Shown: positions 41,375 to 50,011 of the stretch, one piece after another
How positions within the stretch are numbered: position 1 is the first letter of the stretch
Layout: every line of letters starts with the position of its first letter
Assembly (NCBI RefSeq): GCF_000348905.1
Contig: NZ_AOFT01000001.1
Location: 124,001 to 188,000, forward strand
DNA: 64,000 bases
Source: Bhargavaea cecembensis DSE10
Lineage (GTDB): Bacteria; Bacillota; Bacilli; Bacillales_A; Planococcaceae
Direction: 5' to 3'
Notes under the pieces: generated by a model
Databases searched by the model: none
What the model was told of the DNA's origin: nothing
Seen by the model: the letters and a program-made list of their open reading frames with translations, nothing else
Made by a program: the position numbers and the translations under genes

Positions 41375-42325
41375 ATGAAGAAGATCATGGTGACCGGTGC
41401 ACTGGGCCAGATCGGCTCGGAACTGACGGGAAAACTGAGGAATCTGTATGGTCCGGAGCAAATTCTCGCAACAGATATCCGGCTGCCTGAGACCGGGCCT
41501 TCGCCGGACGGACCATTCGAGCAGCTGGACGTCACGGACGGCAAACGAATGCATGAGCTCGCCAAATCGTTTGGTGCCGATACCATCATCCACATGGCCG
41601 CACTCCTGTCAGCGACAGCCGAGAAAAATCCGCTTTTCGCCTGGAACCTGAATATGGGCGGACTTGTCAACGCGCTCGAGACCGCACGTGAGCTGGACCT
41701 CCAGTTTTTCACGCCAAGCTCGATCGGCGCTTTCGGCCCGGGCACACCGAAGAAAAACACGCCGCAGGACACGATCCAGCGCCCGACGACCATGTACGGC
41801 GTCAATAAAGTGTCCGGGGAACTGCTCTGCGACTATTATTTCGAGAAATTCGGCGTCGACACCCGGGGCGTCCGGTTCCCGGGACTCATCTCGTATGTGA
41901 CGCCTCCCGGCGGCGGAACGACCGACTACGCCGTCGACATCTATTACAAGGCGATTGAAGAAGGCGAGTATGCATCATTCATCGCAGAAGGCACATATAT
42001 GGACATGATGTATATGCCGGACGCTCTGCAGGCCATCGTCGACCTGATGGAGGCCGACCCTGCGAAGCTGATCCACCGGAATGCGTTCAATGTGACCGCG
42101 ATGAGCGTGGAACCTTCCGATTTCGAAAAGGCGATCCGGAAACATATGCCGGATTTCCGGCTTACTTATGACGTTGACCCGGAACGGCAGGCGATCGCCG
42201 AAAGCTGGCCGGACTCGATCGATCCGTCAGCCGCCATTGCGGAATGGGGATTCGAGGCCAAGTATGACCTTGAATCGATGACTGCCGACATGCTGGAGAA
42301 GCTGAAGGGCAAACTGAAGAAATGA
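41375..42325 (+). CDS. tdh: L-threonine 3-dehydrogenase, SDR (epimerase-like) type
   Basis: A 316-residue short-chain dehydrogenase/extended SDR protein. The NAD-binding motif [10 protein letters not shown] is at residues 8-17, the catalytic YxxxK is YGVNK, and [11 protein letters not shown] precedes it. The overall sequence is that of the UDP-galactose-epimerase-like threonine dehydrogenases found in Flavobacterium, Cupriavidus and Staphylococcus rather than the zinc-dependent E. coli type. It oxidises threonine to 2-amino-3-ketobutyrate, the substrate of Kbl encoded upstream. AGGAG ends 8 nt before ATG 41375; the in-frame GTG at 41366 is an unlikely start. Confidence 0.88.
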   Translation: MKKIMVTGALGQIGSELTGKLRNLYGPEQILATDIRLPETGPSPDGPFEQLDVTDGKRMHELAKSFGADTIIHMAALLSATAEKNPLFAWNLNMGGLVNALETARELDLQFFTPSSIGAFGPGTPKKNTPQDTIQRPTTMYGVNKVSGELLCDYYFEKFGVDTRGVRFPGLISYVTPPGGGTTDYAVDIYYKAIEEGEYASFIAEGTYMDMMYMPDALQAIVDLMEADPAKLIHRNAFNVTAMSVEPSDFEKAIRKHMPDFRLTYDVDPERQAIAESWPDSIDPSAAIAEWGFEAKYDLESMTADMLEKLKGKLKK

Positions 42326-42331
42326 TTGGAG

Positions 42332-42358
42332 AACCGCCGGGTGCCCGGCGGTTTTTTG
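42332..42358 (+). terminator. Terminator of tdh
   Basis: A 10-bp perfect stem AACCGCCGGG / CCCGGCGGTT with a 2-nt loop and TTTTTT tail, 7 nt after the stop codon. Confidence 0.88.
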
Positions 42359-42416
42359 ATTGGGGGATGAATGCCTTGCCCACAATGTGTAAAGTAGGGG
42401 AAAAGGGGGCGGCATG

Positions 42417-43295
42417 ATGAACATCCTGGTGAGGGCGGCACGGGATGCCGGAGAGGCTGCAACGTTCATAGCAGCACTAAACAGCCACCGCACGAATCAT
42501 ATCGGATTCTGCGGCGGGGAGGAAAAGGAGATCCGGCATACGCTGGAGCATGACTTTTCCGATACGGGATTTGAACAGTCATTTTTCATGGCGGAAAAAG
42601 AAGGGCGAATCGTCGGTGCGGTCGGCTTCGACATCGACAGTGACGATGGGATTGCGGAAGTGTGGGGACCGTTTGTCAGTGAGGATCTTTCATTCAGGGA
42701 AGTGGCCATGCCGATGTGGAGCAAGGCTCTGCAAAGCTTGAATGATGTAAGGGAATTCCTGTTTTTCGTAAACGAGGAAAATACCGATGTGTCGGCAATG
42801 GCCGAATCCATCGGCGCGGACCATGCCGGCCGTCACCTGATTCTGCGGGCACAGCCGGGAATTGCGACCGTCGGTGACCATCAGGCTATTCCGGCGGAAG
42901 AACGGCACGAAAAGGAATTCCGTTCTATGCATGATCGGGCATTCCCGGGTACCTACCTGTCTGCGGAGGAAATTCTGGGTCTCCGTGATGACAACCACCG
43001 GCTCCTGGTCATACCGGACGGGGAAACAGATATAAGAGGATATGTCTACACCGAGGCGGACCCGATCCATGGAGAGGGAAGCATCGAGTTTCTCGCGGTC
43101 GGGGAGGCATACCGCCGGCAGGGGCTTGCGACAAAGCTTCTTCAGGCGGGTCTCACCGACTTGTTCCGCCATGATTCAATCAAGGAAGTGCGCCTCACTG
43201 TCGGGGCGGATAACGAAGCGGCACTCGGCCTCTACGAAGCAGCGGGCTTTGAGCGTCTACACCGGATGAACGCCTACCGGCTGGAATTGGGCTGA
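42417..43295 (+). CDS. GNAT-family acetyltransferase with two GNAT-like domains
   Basis: A 292-residue protein in which the C-terminal half (about residues 150-292) is a complete GNAT domain with the acetyl-CoA loop YRRQGLATKLLQAG and the following NEAALGLYEAAGF; the N-terminal half resembles a second, less conserved GNAT domain (GRIVGAVGFDI) without a clear CoA loop. It should transfer an acetyl group to an unknown amine. Two ATG codons (42414 and 42417) follow AAGGGGG; the second has the better spacing. It is monocistronic and precedes the 20-nt array at 43.3 kb. Confidence 0.78.
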   Translation: MNILVRAARDAGEAATFIAALNSHRTNHIGFCGGEEKEIRHTLEHDFSDTGFEQSFFMAEKEGRIVGAVGFDIDSDDGIAEVWGPFVSEDLSFREVAMPMWSKALQSLNDVREFLFFVNEENTDVSAMAESIGADHAGRHLILRAQPGIATVGDHQAIPAEERHEKEFRSMHDRAFPGTYLSAEEILGLRDDNHRLLVIPDGETDIRGYVYTEADPIHGEGSIEFLAVGEAYRRQGLATKLLQAGLTDLFRHDSIKEVRLTVGADNEAALGLYEAAGFERLHRMNAYRLELG

Positions 43296-43325
43296 GCCGG
43301 GCAGGCAATATGCGGGCGTTGAAAT

Positions 43326-43482
43326 CGTAAGAGGCCGGTTTCGTAGCGAGGAACACGAAATTCGTACCAGGAAGGGCAGTTTCGTACCACGGAATGATAT
43401 ATCGTACTACGTGGGCCGGATTCGTACTATGGAAGGCATTCTCGTACTATGGCGGAAAGCTTCGTACTACGCAACGAGTTAT
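43326..43482. repeat. Seven-unit intergenic array, 20-nt period, word CGTACTA
   Basis: CGTAC words at 43363, 43383, 43403, 43423, 43443 and 43463 are spaced exactly 20 nt. A CGTA at 43342 lies 21 nt earlier and another at 43326 (16 nt earlier). The consensus unit is CGTACYAYGGAAGGSANTTT with the word TTCGTACTAT most often complete. It sits in the 281-nt gap between convergent genes and is the longest of the five arrays. No open reading frame with a start site covers it. Confidence 0.88.
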
Positions 43483-43534
43483 GGGCTTCAAATCGGGCCC
43501 AGGTGGAAAAACCCAATCCAATAATATTCAGCAT

Positions 43535-43571
43535 GAAAAAACCGCCGCTTCCGAGGGAAGGGCGGTTTTTT
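43535..43571. terminator. Bidirectional terminator at the yjiH end
   Basis: AAAAAACCGCC-CTTCC / GGAAG-GGCGGTTTTTT, with one bulge, ends 6 nt from the yjiH stop codon on the minus strand and can also stop plus-strand transcripts from the array side. Confidence 0.85.
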
Positions 43572-43576
43572 CACAG

Positions 43577-44935
43577 TCAGAACAGCATATGGGCGATCAA
43601 TGCGACGATCGGCAGGGCGATCACCGTCCGGAGAAGGAAGATCACAAACAGCTCGAAGAAGTTGACAGGGATCTTGGAGCCGAGGATCAGGCCCCCGACT
43701 TCCGACATATAGATCAGCTGGACGACCGAGATGACAGCCACAGTGAAGAGGGTGACTTCGGAAACGATCGTGCCCGCTGCCAGGATCGAAGGCAGGAACA
43801 TGTCCGCGAATCCGACGATCATGAGCGGAGCGGCAGCGGCGGCCTCCGGAATCTGAAGAAGCGCCAGATACGGCTCAAACGGCTTCCCGATGATCTGGAA
43901 GAAGCTTGTGTATTCAGCCACGATAAGCGCAATGGTACCGAATGCCATGACGACCGGAATGACGCCGAACCACATATCCAGGACATTCTTCATACCGTCT
44001 TTGAGTGTCTTTCCGATGTCCCGGTTGGCATGTGCCTTTGTCAGGGCATTTTCAAGACCATGAGTGAAGGAATTGTAGCCTGCAGGCACTTTTTCCTCCT
44101 CACCCGTGAACGGACGGCCATCGGCATACTCCTGCTTCTTTCGGGATAGCGGATAAATGCGCGGCATGATCAGTGCGAGGATCAGGCCGGTCAGCACGAC
44201 CGTTCCATAGAAGGGAAGGAAATAGGCGGACATGCCGACAGTCCCGATGATGACGATCGAGAAGGTGATCGAGACGACGGAGAAGGTCGTGGCGATGATG
44301 GACGCTTCCTTCTTTGTATAATGCCCTTCCCGATACTGCTTATCGGTAAGGAGGACGCCGATTGTGCCGTCCCCGACCCAAGAGGCGAGCGCGTCGATGG
44401 AAGAGCGCCCCGGAAGCTTGAACAGCGGGCGCATGATCTTGACCATCATCGTACCGAAGAATTCCAGCAGCCCGAAGTTCATGAGCAGCGGCAGCAGGAG
44501 TCCTGCGAAAACGAAGATCGTGAAGAGGAACGTGACGAGCCCTTCCGCCGGGTCGAGGAGAAGACCGCCCGTGCCGCCGCTCCAGATGGCTTCCGGACCA
44601 AGCTGGAATGCGGTCATCACTGCGAAAATGGCACCGATGACCCGGACAACGGTCCAGAAAGGCGTGACACCGAACAGATTCTCCCAGAATCCGCGCTCTG
44701 TGGATTCTTTTTTCGGAACAAACAGCATAAAGACCGAACCGGCGGCCGCAATCAGAAGGACCGCGACGGCCACCCACGTAATGAACGGAGTGACGATGCC
44801 CGCCAGCCAGTTGGCGAGGATGGCAATCGGAACCACCCATTCGCCGTCATATTTGATCGGAATCATAAACAGGAAGACCCCGATGATCGACGGGATCAGG
44901 AACCATGTCCATGTCGATGCACTTGTTTTCTGCAT
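43577..44935 (-). CDS. yjiH: YjiH-family membrane transporter (nucleoside recognition domain)
   Basis: A 452-residue membrane protein with about ten helices, matching the YjiH family (nucleoside recognition/Gate domains). Typical parts are FGLLEFFGTMMVKIMRPLFKLPGRSSIDALASWVGDGTIGVLL (two helices of the first Gate domain) and SDVFIPS-like late stretches. Its substrate is unknown; neighbours give no clue. GGGGGA lies about 9-10 nt ahead of ATG 44935. The upstream AT-rich region contains a nested inverted-repeat array (44975-45040) that looks like an operator. Confidence 0.78.
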   Translation of the reverse strand: MQKTSASTWTWFLIPSIIGVFLFMIPIKYDGEWVVPIAILANWLAGIVTPFITWVAVAVLLIAAAGSVFMLFVPKKESTERGFWENLFGVTPFWTVVRVIGAIFAVMTAFQLGPEAIWSGGTGGLLLDPAEGLVTFLFTIFVFAGLLLPLLMNFGLLEFFGTMMVKIMRPLFKLPGRSSIDALASWVGDGTIGVLLTDKQYREGHYTKKEASIIATTFSVVSITFSIVIIGTVGMSAYFLPFYGTVVLTGLILALIMPRIYPLSRKKQEYADGRPFTGEEEKVPAGYNSFTHGLENALTKAHANRDIGKTLKDGMKNVLDMWFGVIPVVMAFGTIALIVAEYTSFFQIIGKPFEPYLALLQIPEAAAAAPLMIVGFADMFLPSILAAGTIVSEVTLFTVAVISVVQLIYMSEVGGLILGSKIPVNFFELFVIFLLRTVIALPIVALIAHMLF

Positions 44936-44974
44936 TTTTTATTATCCCCCAATATTAATTTTACCGATTTTGAC

Positions 44975-45040
44975 ATTCACTTTTTTACATAATAATTCAC
45001 TCTGGTGAATAAGTAAATCCCCCTGCAAATGAAAGTGAAT
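44975..45040. promoter_or_regulatory. Nested ATTCAC/GTGAAT inverted-repeat array upstream of yjiH
   Basis: ATTCAC at 44975 and 44995, and GTGAAT at 45005 and 45035. The inner pair forms a 16-nt palindrome (ATTCAC-TCTG-GTGAAT). The block lies 40-105 nt upstream of yjiH, in AT-rich DNA unlike its surroundings. A repressor or activator site is inferred. Confidence 0.55.
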
Positions 45041-45056
45041 TCAGCCAATTCCGGCA

Positions 45057-45092
45057 CAAAAAATCCCCCTCCCCACAATAGCAGGGAGAGGG
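45057..45092 (-). terminator. Terminator of yojF-bshB2
   Basis: On the minus strand, CCCTCTCCC and GGGGAGGGGG form an imperfect stem that leads into ATTTTTTT, 7 nt after the bshB2 stop. Confidence 0.7.
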
Positions 45093-45099
45093 TGTGCCG

Positions 45100-45801
45100 T
45101 CAAAAGGATTCTTCGAAATCATCATGCCAGCGATAGCGATAAAAGCGTTCCTTTGCAAATCGTTCGATAGCCTCGGCTTCACCGGCGGCGATTGCCTTCT
45201 CGAGATCATGGATCATATAGCCCGTCTGTGAAGCATGGGCCTTCAGTGTCTTGATTTTCCTGTCGAGCATATCGGCAACTTCATGCTCGATATCAGGCAT
45301 GCCAAGGCCTTCTTCCGTATCGTTCGCGAAAGCGACGAGGTAGAGTTTCGGCCGCTTTTCCTCCGGCAGCCTGCGAACCGCGCGGACGACCGCACGGGCG
45401 GTCGCTTCATGGTCAGGGTGAACGGAGTATCCCGGATAAAACGTGATGATGAGAGATGGGTCCAGTTCGTCGATGAGCCCGCTGATGAGCTGGACCATCT
45501 TTTCATCGTCTTCAAATTCAACTGTTTTATCCCGGAAGCCCATCATGCGGAGGTCTTTGATGCCGATGGCGTCCGCGGCAGCCTGGAGCTCCTTTTTTCG
45601 GACTTCGGGAAGTGTCTCTCTCGTGGCAAATGGCGGAATGCCGAGGTTGCGTCCCATCTCGCCAAGTGTCAGGCAGGCATAGGTGACCGGAACGCCCATG
45701 TCGACATATTTGGAGAGCGTCCCGGATGTGCCGAAAGCCTCGTCATCCGGGTGAGGGAAGACGACGAGGACACTGCGTTCTTTTTCAATCTTTACAGCCA
45801 T
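45100..45801 (-). CDS. bshB2: Bacillithiol biosynthesis deacetylase BshB2
   Basis: A 233-residue PIG-L/LmbE-type zinc deacetylase. The metal/catalytic motif PHPDDEAFG is at residues 17-25 and HPDHEATARAV supplies the late histidine pair. It hydrolyses N-acetylglucosaminyl-malate in bacillithiol synthesis (BshB1/BshB2 are partly redundant) and may act in bacillithiol-conjugate detoxification. It directly follows yojF, 13 nt apart on the minus strand, as in B. subtilis (yojF-yojG). The C-terminus is rich in charged residues. Confidence 0.88.
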   Translation of the reverse strand: MAVKIEKERSVLVVFPHPDDEAFGTSGTLSKYVDMGVPVTYACLTLGEMGRNLGIPPFATRETLPEVRKKELQAAADAIGIKDLRMMGFRDKTVEFEDDEKMVQLISGLIDELDPSLIITFYPGYSVHPDHEATARAVVRAVRRLPEEKRPKLYLVAFANDTEEGLGMPDIEHEVADMLDRKIKTLKAHASQTGYMIHDLEKAIAAGEAEAIERFAKERFYRYRWHDDFEESF

Positions 45802-45814
45802 ATCGTTTCCCTCC

Positions 45815-46165
45815 TTAGTATGCGAACGGCGTCTCGCTCAGTTCAAGCGCAACGGCGAGTTTTCCGCTGCCGTCGAGCCCGGCCATGAGCAGGCGTCCGT
45901 GTTCATCGAGTTCATAGTGGGTGATGCCCTGTGCGTACACCCAGCCGTAAGGCAATTTCAGCCCGACGCGGTGCGGGGCTTCGCCGGCAACCTTGCCCAG
46001 TTCAAAGCGGATCTGGGCATTTCGGATGAAGGCGCCGGCGTTAAAAAATCCTTCGTTGAAATGGGCCGCATACGAACCGTTCGTCGTCTCCAGATGGATG
46101 TAGAGCTCCTTGCCGGCGAACGAATCGATGAGGCGCTGAAGTTGTTCGGGGTTCACTTTTTCCAT
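45815..46165 (-). CDS. yojF: YojF (DUF1806) protein
   Basis: A 116-residue soluble protein of the DUF1806 family, encoded immediately upstream of bshB2 as in Bacillus. Typical stretches are YIHLETTNGSYAAHFNEGFF and VGLKLPYGWVYAQGITHYEL. The pairing with bshB2 is widely conserved and suggests a role in low-molecular-weight thiol chemistry, but the biochemical function is not known. GGAGGCC lies ahead of ATG 46165. The two genes form an operon with a terminator after bshB2. Confidence 0.85.
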   Translation of the reverse strand: MEKVNPEQLQRLIDSFAGKELYIHLETTNGSYAAHFNEGFFNAGAFIRNAQIRFELGKVAGEAPHRVGLKLPYGWVYAQGITHYELDEHGRLLMAGLDGSGKLAVALELSETPFAY

Positions 46166-46287
46166 ATTCAGGCCTCCTTCAGTTACCTATATCGTATTCA
46201 GTATAAAGAACATCAGCCGGGAATGCGAAATGGGCGCTTTTCGGTAAGGTTTGCGGATGCATTTGGCAGATTTTCTGCTTTGCACGT

Positions 46288-46314
46288 CAAAAAACGGCCG
46301 GGAATCCCGGCCGT
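46288..46314 (-). terminator. Terminator of pdxK
   Basis: The stem ACGGCCGGG / CCCGGCCGT closes the minus-strand transcript after pdxK, with TTTTTT downstream on that strand. Confidence 0.82.
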
Positions 46315-46325
46315 CTGGGCTTGCA

Positions 46326-47159
46326 TCAGATATCTGTAACGGTAACTTCTGCCGGACCGTGCTGGTTTTTGGCACCGTGGAGGACCGGGCCGACGTACTG
46401 GTTCAGTTTCCAGCCATGTGCGATTGCAGCGGCGACAAACTTTTTCGCATCGACGACGGCTTCCTCAACGCCAAGGCCGTTTGCGAGATTCGCTGTGATG
46501 GCAGCGGCGAATGTGCAGCCGGCGCCGTGAGTGTAGAGCGTGTCCTGCTTTTCGGATTCAAGAAGCAGGAACTTGGAACCGTCATAGTAGAGGTCGGCAG
46601 CCTTGTCATGCTGGAGCTGTTTGCCGCCCTTGATGACGACGTTCTTCGAGCCGAGATCGTGGATCTTCTCTGCGGCTTTTTTCATGTCGTCGATGGTTGT
46701 CAGCTTGCCGAGGCCCGACAGCTGGCCGGCTTCGAACAGGTTCGGCGTGACGACTTCCGCGAGCGGAAGCAGGTATTCGATCATTGCGTCAACTGTGCCC
46801 GGGTTCAGGACTTCGTCTTCGCCCTTGCACACCATGACCGGGTCGATGACGACATGGTCCGTGCCGGTTTCGCGGATGCCTTCGCCAGCCGTGCGGATTA
46901 CGTCTTCGGTGCTCAGCATGCCGGTCTTCACCGCATCAATGCCGACGGAAAGCGCCGTCTTGAGCTGGGCTTTCAGGACGTCGATCGGAAGCGTATAGAC
47001 ACCGTGGCTCCAGTTGTTGTCCGGGTCCATCGTCGCAACGACGGTAAGCGCGGTCATGCCGTATGTTCCGTGTTCCTGGAAAGTTTTCAGGTCGGCCTGG
47101 ATGCCGGCGCCGCCCGATGTATCGGATCCTGCGATTGTGAGTGTCTTCTTAAGTGTCAT
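46326..47159 (-). CDS. pdxK: Pyridoxine/pyridoxal/pyridoxamine kinase
   Basis: A 277-residue ribokinase-fold kinase, very like B. subtilis PdxK along its length: it begins KTLTIAGSDTSGGAGIQADLKTF, continues with VVIDPVMVCKG and ends with the ATP-binding YTHGAGCTFAAAITANLA. It phosphorylates B6 vitamers (and in this subfamily some act on hydroxymethylpyrimidine). The lack of an adjacent thiamin cluster favours pyridoxine kinase. It is the first gene of the block that follows the B. subtilis order (ywdB = pdxK, then ung). AAGGAG lies ahead of ATG 47159. Confidence 0.9.
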   Translation of the reverse strand: MTLKKTLTIAGSDTSGGAGIQADLKTFQEHGTYGMTALTVVATMDPDNNWSHGVYTLPIDVLKAQLKTALSVGIDAVKTGMLSTEDVIRTAGEGIRETGTDHVVIDPVMVCKGEDEVLNPGTVDAMIEYLLPLAEVVTPNLFEAGQLSGLGKLTTIDDMKKAAEKIHDLGSKNVVIKGGKQLQHDKAADLYYDGSKFLLLESEKQDTLYTHGAGCTFAAAITANLANGLGVEEAVVDAKKFVAAAIAHGWKLNQYVGPVLHGAKNQHGPAEVTVTDI

Positions 47160-47200
47160 AAGTCAGGGCTCCTTTATGGATAGTTAATTCGAATGTTCTT

Positions 47201-47209
47201 ATTGTAACA
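47201..47209 (-). promoter_or_regulatory. Extended -10 promoter of pdxK
   Basis: Minus-strand TGTTACAAT, 41 nt upstream of the start codon; the -35 box is weak. Confidence 0.45.
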
Positions 47210-47363
47210 AATAAAATGCACACTTTACGAAAAATTAATTTCCCCATCAAGAGATGCCGGCGATCTCACGATTCGCCGCGCCCCGCGTGCGTGAAGCGGC
47301 GGACATCGGGTATTGTAGAAGAATGAAAGAATCAACCAATCGGAGGGAGAGGGGAGAGAGGAA

Positions 47364-48083
47364 ATGGCTGGAGGAAAAAATAAAAAAGGCCGCGCCGAAG
47401 AGGAAAGCGCGGTCACGGTGGAGGAAACCTGGGATGCACCGGCGGTGGTGCGAGGCGGGAAGCGGCGGGGCCGTGCGCTAAAGGGATTTCTGTGGATTGC
47501 GGTTCCTCTTCTCCTGCTTGCGGTCATCCTCCCGGTGGTCGCGCTTCGGATGCTGACCGGCGGCAGTACGTTTACCGAACAAAAGGGAGCCGTCGTCGAG
47601 AGAGTACAGGAGCTGAGCGAACTTGTGACGGCAGAAGCCTATACAAAAGTGATCATCGATGAGTCGGATAATGAGTTGTTCGGAATGAGTCTCGGCATTG
47701 ATATTCCGGGGACCAAGCGCGAGTTTCTCGTGATTATCCCGGGATCGGTCAAGGCGGGCATCGACTTCGGCAAAATAAAAGAAGATGATATAACGATTGA
47801 TGAGGATGCCCAGACAGTAACACTCGTCGTGCCGGAGCCGGAGTTCCTGGGGGAGCCCGAAATCCGTTTTGATGAGATGGAAGTGTTTTCTCATGAAGGG
47901 CTGTTCCGCGACCCTCCGGATATCCAGAAAGGGTACGATCTCGCGGGAGAGGCCCAGGAGATGATGATCGAGGAGGCGACTGAGCAGGGCGTTCTCAACC
48001 AGGCCAAAGAGAATGCAGTAAAGACTCTGAAGCAATTGTACTCGTTCTCGGGCTATGACGTACAAGTTGAGTTCAAGGAGTGA
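47364..48083 (+). CDS. DUF4230 membrane-anchored protein
   Basis: A 239-residue protein with a charged cytoplasmic N-terminus, one membrane helix (about residues 40-62) and an extracytoplasmic DUF4230 domain, in which [24 protein letters not shown] begins and [17 protein letters not shown] is the middle strand region. Function is unknown. GAGAGGAA lies ahead of ATG 47364. Its stop codon overlaps the ung ribosome binding site, so the two genes form an operon. Confidence 0.78.
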   Translation: MAGGKNKKGRAEEESAVTVEETWDAPAVVRGGKRRGRALKGFLWIAVPLLLLAVILPVVALRMLTGGSTFTEQKGAVVERVQELSELVTAEAYTKVIIDESDNELFGMSLGIDIPGTKREFLVIIPGSVKAGIDFGKIKEDDITIDEDAQTVTLVVPEPEFLGEPEIRFDEMEVFSHEGLFRDPPDIQKGYDLAGEAQEMMIEEATEQGVLNQAKENAVKTLKQLYSFSGYDVQVEFKE

Positions 48084-48088
48084 CTGAT

Positions 48089-48772
48089 ATGGCAAAGGAA
48101 ATCTTGGACAATAGCTGGCAGGACGTGATCGGGGACGAGTTTGCCAAACCCTACTACCTGGAGCTTCGTGAGTTCCTCAAAGAGGAATATGCCGGCCGGG
48201 AAATCTATCCGCCGATGAACGACATCTGGACAGCGTTCGAGCTGACGCCGTACGAGTCGGTCAGGGTGGTCATCCTCGGCCAGGATCCGTATCACGGGCC
48301 CGGCCAGGCGCACGGCCTCAGCTTCTCCGTGAAACAAGGCATCCGGAAACCGCCTAGCCTGCGCAATGTGTTCAAGGAACTGGAGCAGGACATCGGCTGC
48401 GGCATCCCTGAGGACGGGACGCTTACCGGTTGGGCGCAGCAGGGTGTCATGCTGCTGAACACCGTGCTCACGGTTCGCTCCGGAGAGGCGCACTCCCATC
48501 GCGGAAAAGGATGGGAAACGCTCACCGATGAAGTGATCCGGAAGCTGTCACAGCGCGAGGCGCCCATCGTGTTCGTTCTCTGGGGACGCCCTGCACAGGA
48601 AAAGAAAAAACTGATCGACTCGGAGCGGCATGCGGTCATCGAATCACCGCATCCGAGCCCGCTTAGCGCAAAGCGGGGCTTTTTCGGAAGCAGGCCGTTC
48701 AGCCGTGCGAATGCCTATCTGAGGGAGTGGGGCGAAAAAGAGATTGATTGGTGCCGAACGATCGCACGGTGA
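48089..48772 (+). CDS. ung: Uracil-DNA glycosylase
   Basis: A 227-residue family-1 uracil-DNA glycosylase that excises uracil from DNA. The catalytic water-activating aspartate is in [17 protein letters not shown] and the leucine-loop histidine is in [10 protein letters not shown]; both motifs are intact, and the FVLWGRPAQ stretch is present. ATG 48089 is the start: AAGGAG lies 8 nt upstream (a GTG at 48080 overlaps the previous stop). It heads the conserved ung-ywdI-ywdK block. Confidence 0.94.
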   Translation: MAKEILDNSWQDVIGDEFAKPYYLELREFLKEEYAGREIYPPMNDIWTAFELTPYESVRVVILGQDPYHGPGQAHGLSFSVKQGIRKPPSLRNVFKELEQDIGCGIPEDGTLTGWAQQGVMLLNTVLTVRSGEAHSHRGKGWETLTDEVIRKLSQREAPIVFVLWGRPAQEKKKLIDSERHAVIESPHPSPLSAKRGFFGSRPFSRANAYLREWGEKEIDWCRTIAR

Positions 48773-48851
48773 ATTGTCACGGGATTGTGCGGATCGGCAG
48801 AAAACAGGCGATTTTAGGTATGATACACTCTAACGGAATGGAGGGGATCGG

Positions 48852-49115
48852 ATGATTCCGGTTGAACGGATCCTCGAAGAGATGGAGCGTCATCTGCGCG
48901 CTGCCAGAAGCACAGGCGACCCGGCAGCGCAGCGGGAGTCGCTTGCCGCCATTCGCGCATTGTCCGATGCGGCGCTCGGCAGCAGGACGCAAAGCCGGAT
49001 GCCGGAAGTGAAGCCGGTGCCGCTTGCAGCACCGGCAGAAACGCCGGGCATTCCTCCCGCACCGCCAAAGCGTGAAGAGGACGGTGCCAACGGCGACTCC
49101 ATCTTCGACTTTTAA
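48852..49115 (+). CDS. ywdI: YwdI (DUF5327) protein
   Basis: An 87-residue protein at the conserved position between ung and ywdK, and with the YwdI pattern: an N-terminal helix IPVERILEEMERHLRAAR, a conserved helix up to AIRALSDAAL, and a proline-rich, disordered C-terminal half ending in DGANGDSIFDF. No function is known. GGAGGGG ends 6 nt ahead of ATG 48852. It probably shares a transcript with ywdK, 22 nt downstream. Confidence 0.8.
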   Translation: MIPVERILEEMERHLRAARSTGDPAAQRESLAAIRALSDAALGSRTQSRMPEVKPVPLAAPAETPGIPPAPPKREEDGANGDSIFDF

Positions 49116-49137
49116 TCGCTGAAAGAAGGGGAAAGCA

Positions 49138-49518
49138 GTGAAGTTCTTTTTGATAGCGGGTGCGGTGAACGCACTGATTTCGGTTGGAATGGGTGCATTC
49201 GGCGCACATGGACTGGAGGGCAAGGTAACTGATCATTACATCGCCATCTGGGAGACGGCGGCCAGGTACCAGATGTACCATGCGCTCGGCCTGATCCTGA
49301 TCGGCATCCTGCAGAGCCAGGCACTCCTTGGTGCTGTGTCCCAGCTGAACTGGGCGGGCTGGCTGATGCTGGCGGGTATCGTCATCTTCTCAGGAAGCCT
49401 CTATGTGCTTGCGCTAACGCAGATCGGCATTCTCGGCGCCATCACACCGATCGGCGGCGTCGCCTTTATCGCCGGATGGATCATGGTGATCATTGCAGCC
49501 GTCAAACATGTCGGATAA
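49138..49518 (+). CDS. ywdK: YwdK (DUF423) membrane protein
   Basis: A 126-residue protein with four membrane helices of the DUF423 family, recognisable by [12 protein letters not shown] near the N-terminus and [13 protein letters not shown] near the C-terminus. Its function is unknown. The start is GTG 49138, with GAAGGGGAAAG ahead. It occupies the position seen in B. subtilis, next to ywdI and gerQ, although gerQ is on the opposite strand. A terminator follows at 49529. Confidence 0.85.
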   Translation: MKFFLIAGAVNALISVGMGAFGAHGLEGKVTDHYIAIWETAARYQMYHALGLILIGILQSQALLGAVSQLNWAGWLMLAGIVIFSGSLYVLALTQIGILGAITPIGGVAFIAGWIMVIIAAVKHVG

Positions 49519-49528
49519 GCCTACCAGT

Positions 49529-49614
49529 CCGGCCGCCGTTTTTTACGGTGGCCGGCTTTGGTTGACGGGTGATCCGCGAACATGAAAAGAGCCATCCCCG
49601 CCGGATGGCTCTTT
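49529..49614. terminator. Two hairpins between ywdK and gerQ
   Basis: CCGGCCGCCGT / ACGGTGGCCGG (49529-49555, one G-T pair, then CTTT) ends ywdK. AAAGAGCCATCC / GGATGGCTCTTT (49586-49614) is symmetric and serves the minus-strand gerQ gene too. Confidence 0.8.
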
Positions 49615-49618
49615 CCTG

Positions 49619-49990
49619 TTATCTCGGAGTCTGGTCGAAGTAGTTGAGCTCTTCGTCGAATTCCGCGTAGTCAAAGTAAATCATCGGGAACAGGAAGCGG
49701 TGATCGGTGCGCGCTTCCCTCAGGATGACATGATCCCGTCCGGCCGCTTCTACAAATCCCCGTACCGACTTTGTAGTCGTTTGCCGGTCACCGTGCTCGA
49801 ACGAGAAATGGAACGTGCCCGGCTGCCCCCGGTTCATCCGGAGGATGTTCTCAATGTAGGATTCTTCACCCTGGGGCTGGCGGGAGGCCGTCGGCAGCGT
49901 CACCTGCGGAGGGATCACCTGTTGCTGGGGCTGCTGGACCGGCTGCATCGGCATCGGCCGGTAATTCGGATTCCAGTAGTATTGGACCAT
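49619..49990 (-). CDS. gerQ: Spore coat/germination protein GerQ
   Basis: A 123-residue spore coat protein required for germination through CwlJ. The N-terminal half is rich in Q, P and M (YYWNPNYRPMPMQPVQQPQQQ), as in GerQ, where glutamines and lysines are cross-linked by transglutaminase in the coat. The C-terminal domain starts at EESYIENILRMNRGQ and ends FDYAEFDEELNYFDQTPR. ATG 49990 follows AAAGGTGG. It lies 21 nt after cwlJ on the minus strand, so the two are one unit, as in Bacillus anthracis. Confidence 0.92.
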   Translation of the reverse strand: MVQYYWNPNYRPMPMQPVQQPQQQVIPPQVTLPTASRQPQGEESYIENILRMNRGQPGTFHFSFEHGDRQTTTKSVRGFVEAAGRDHVILREARTDHRFLFPMIYFDYAEFDEELNYFDQTPR

Positions 49991-50011
49991 GTTGTTCCAC
50001 CTTTCTCTCAC

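Noticed and set aside
43326-43482. CRISPR array
   Set aside because: The repeated word is only about 7-9 nt with 11-13 nt filler, far below repeat and spacer sizes, and no cas genes are present.
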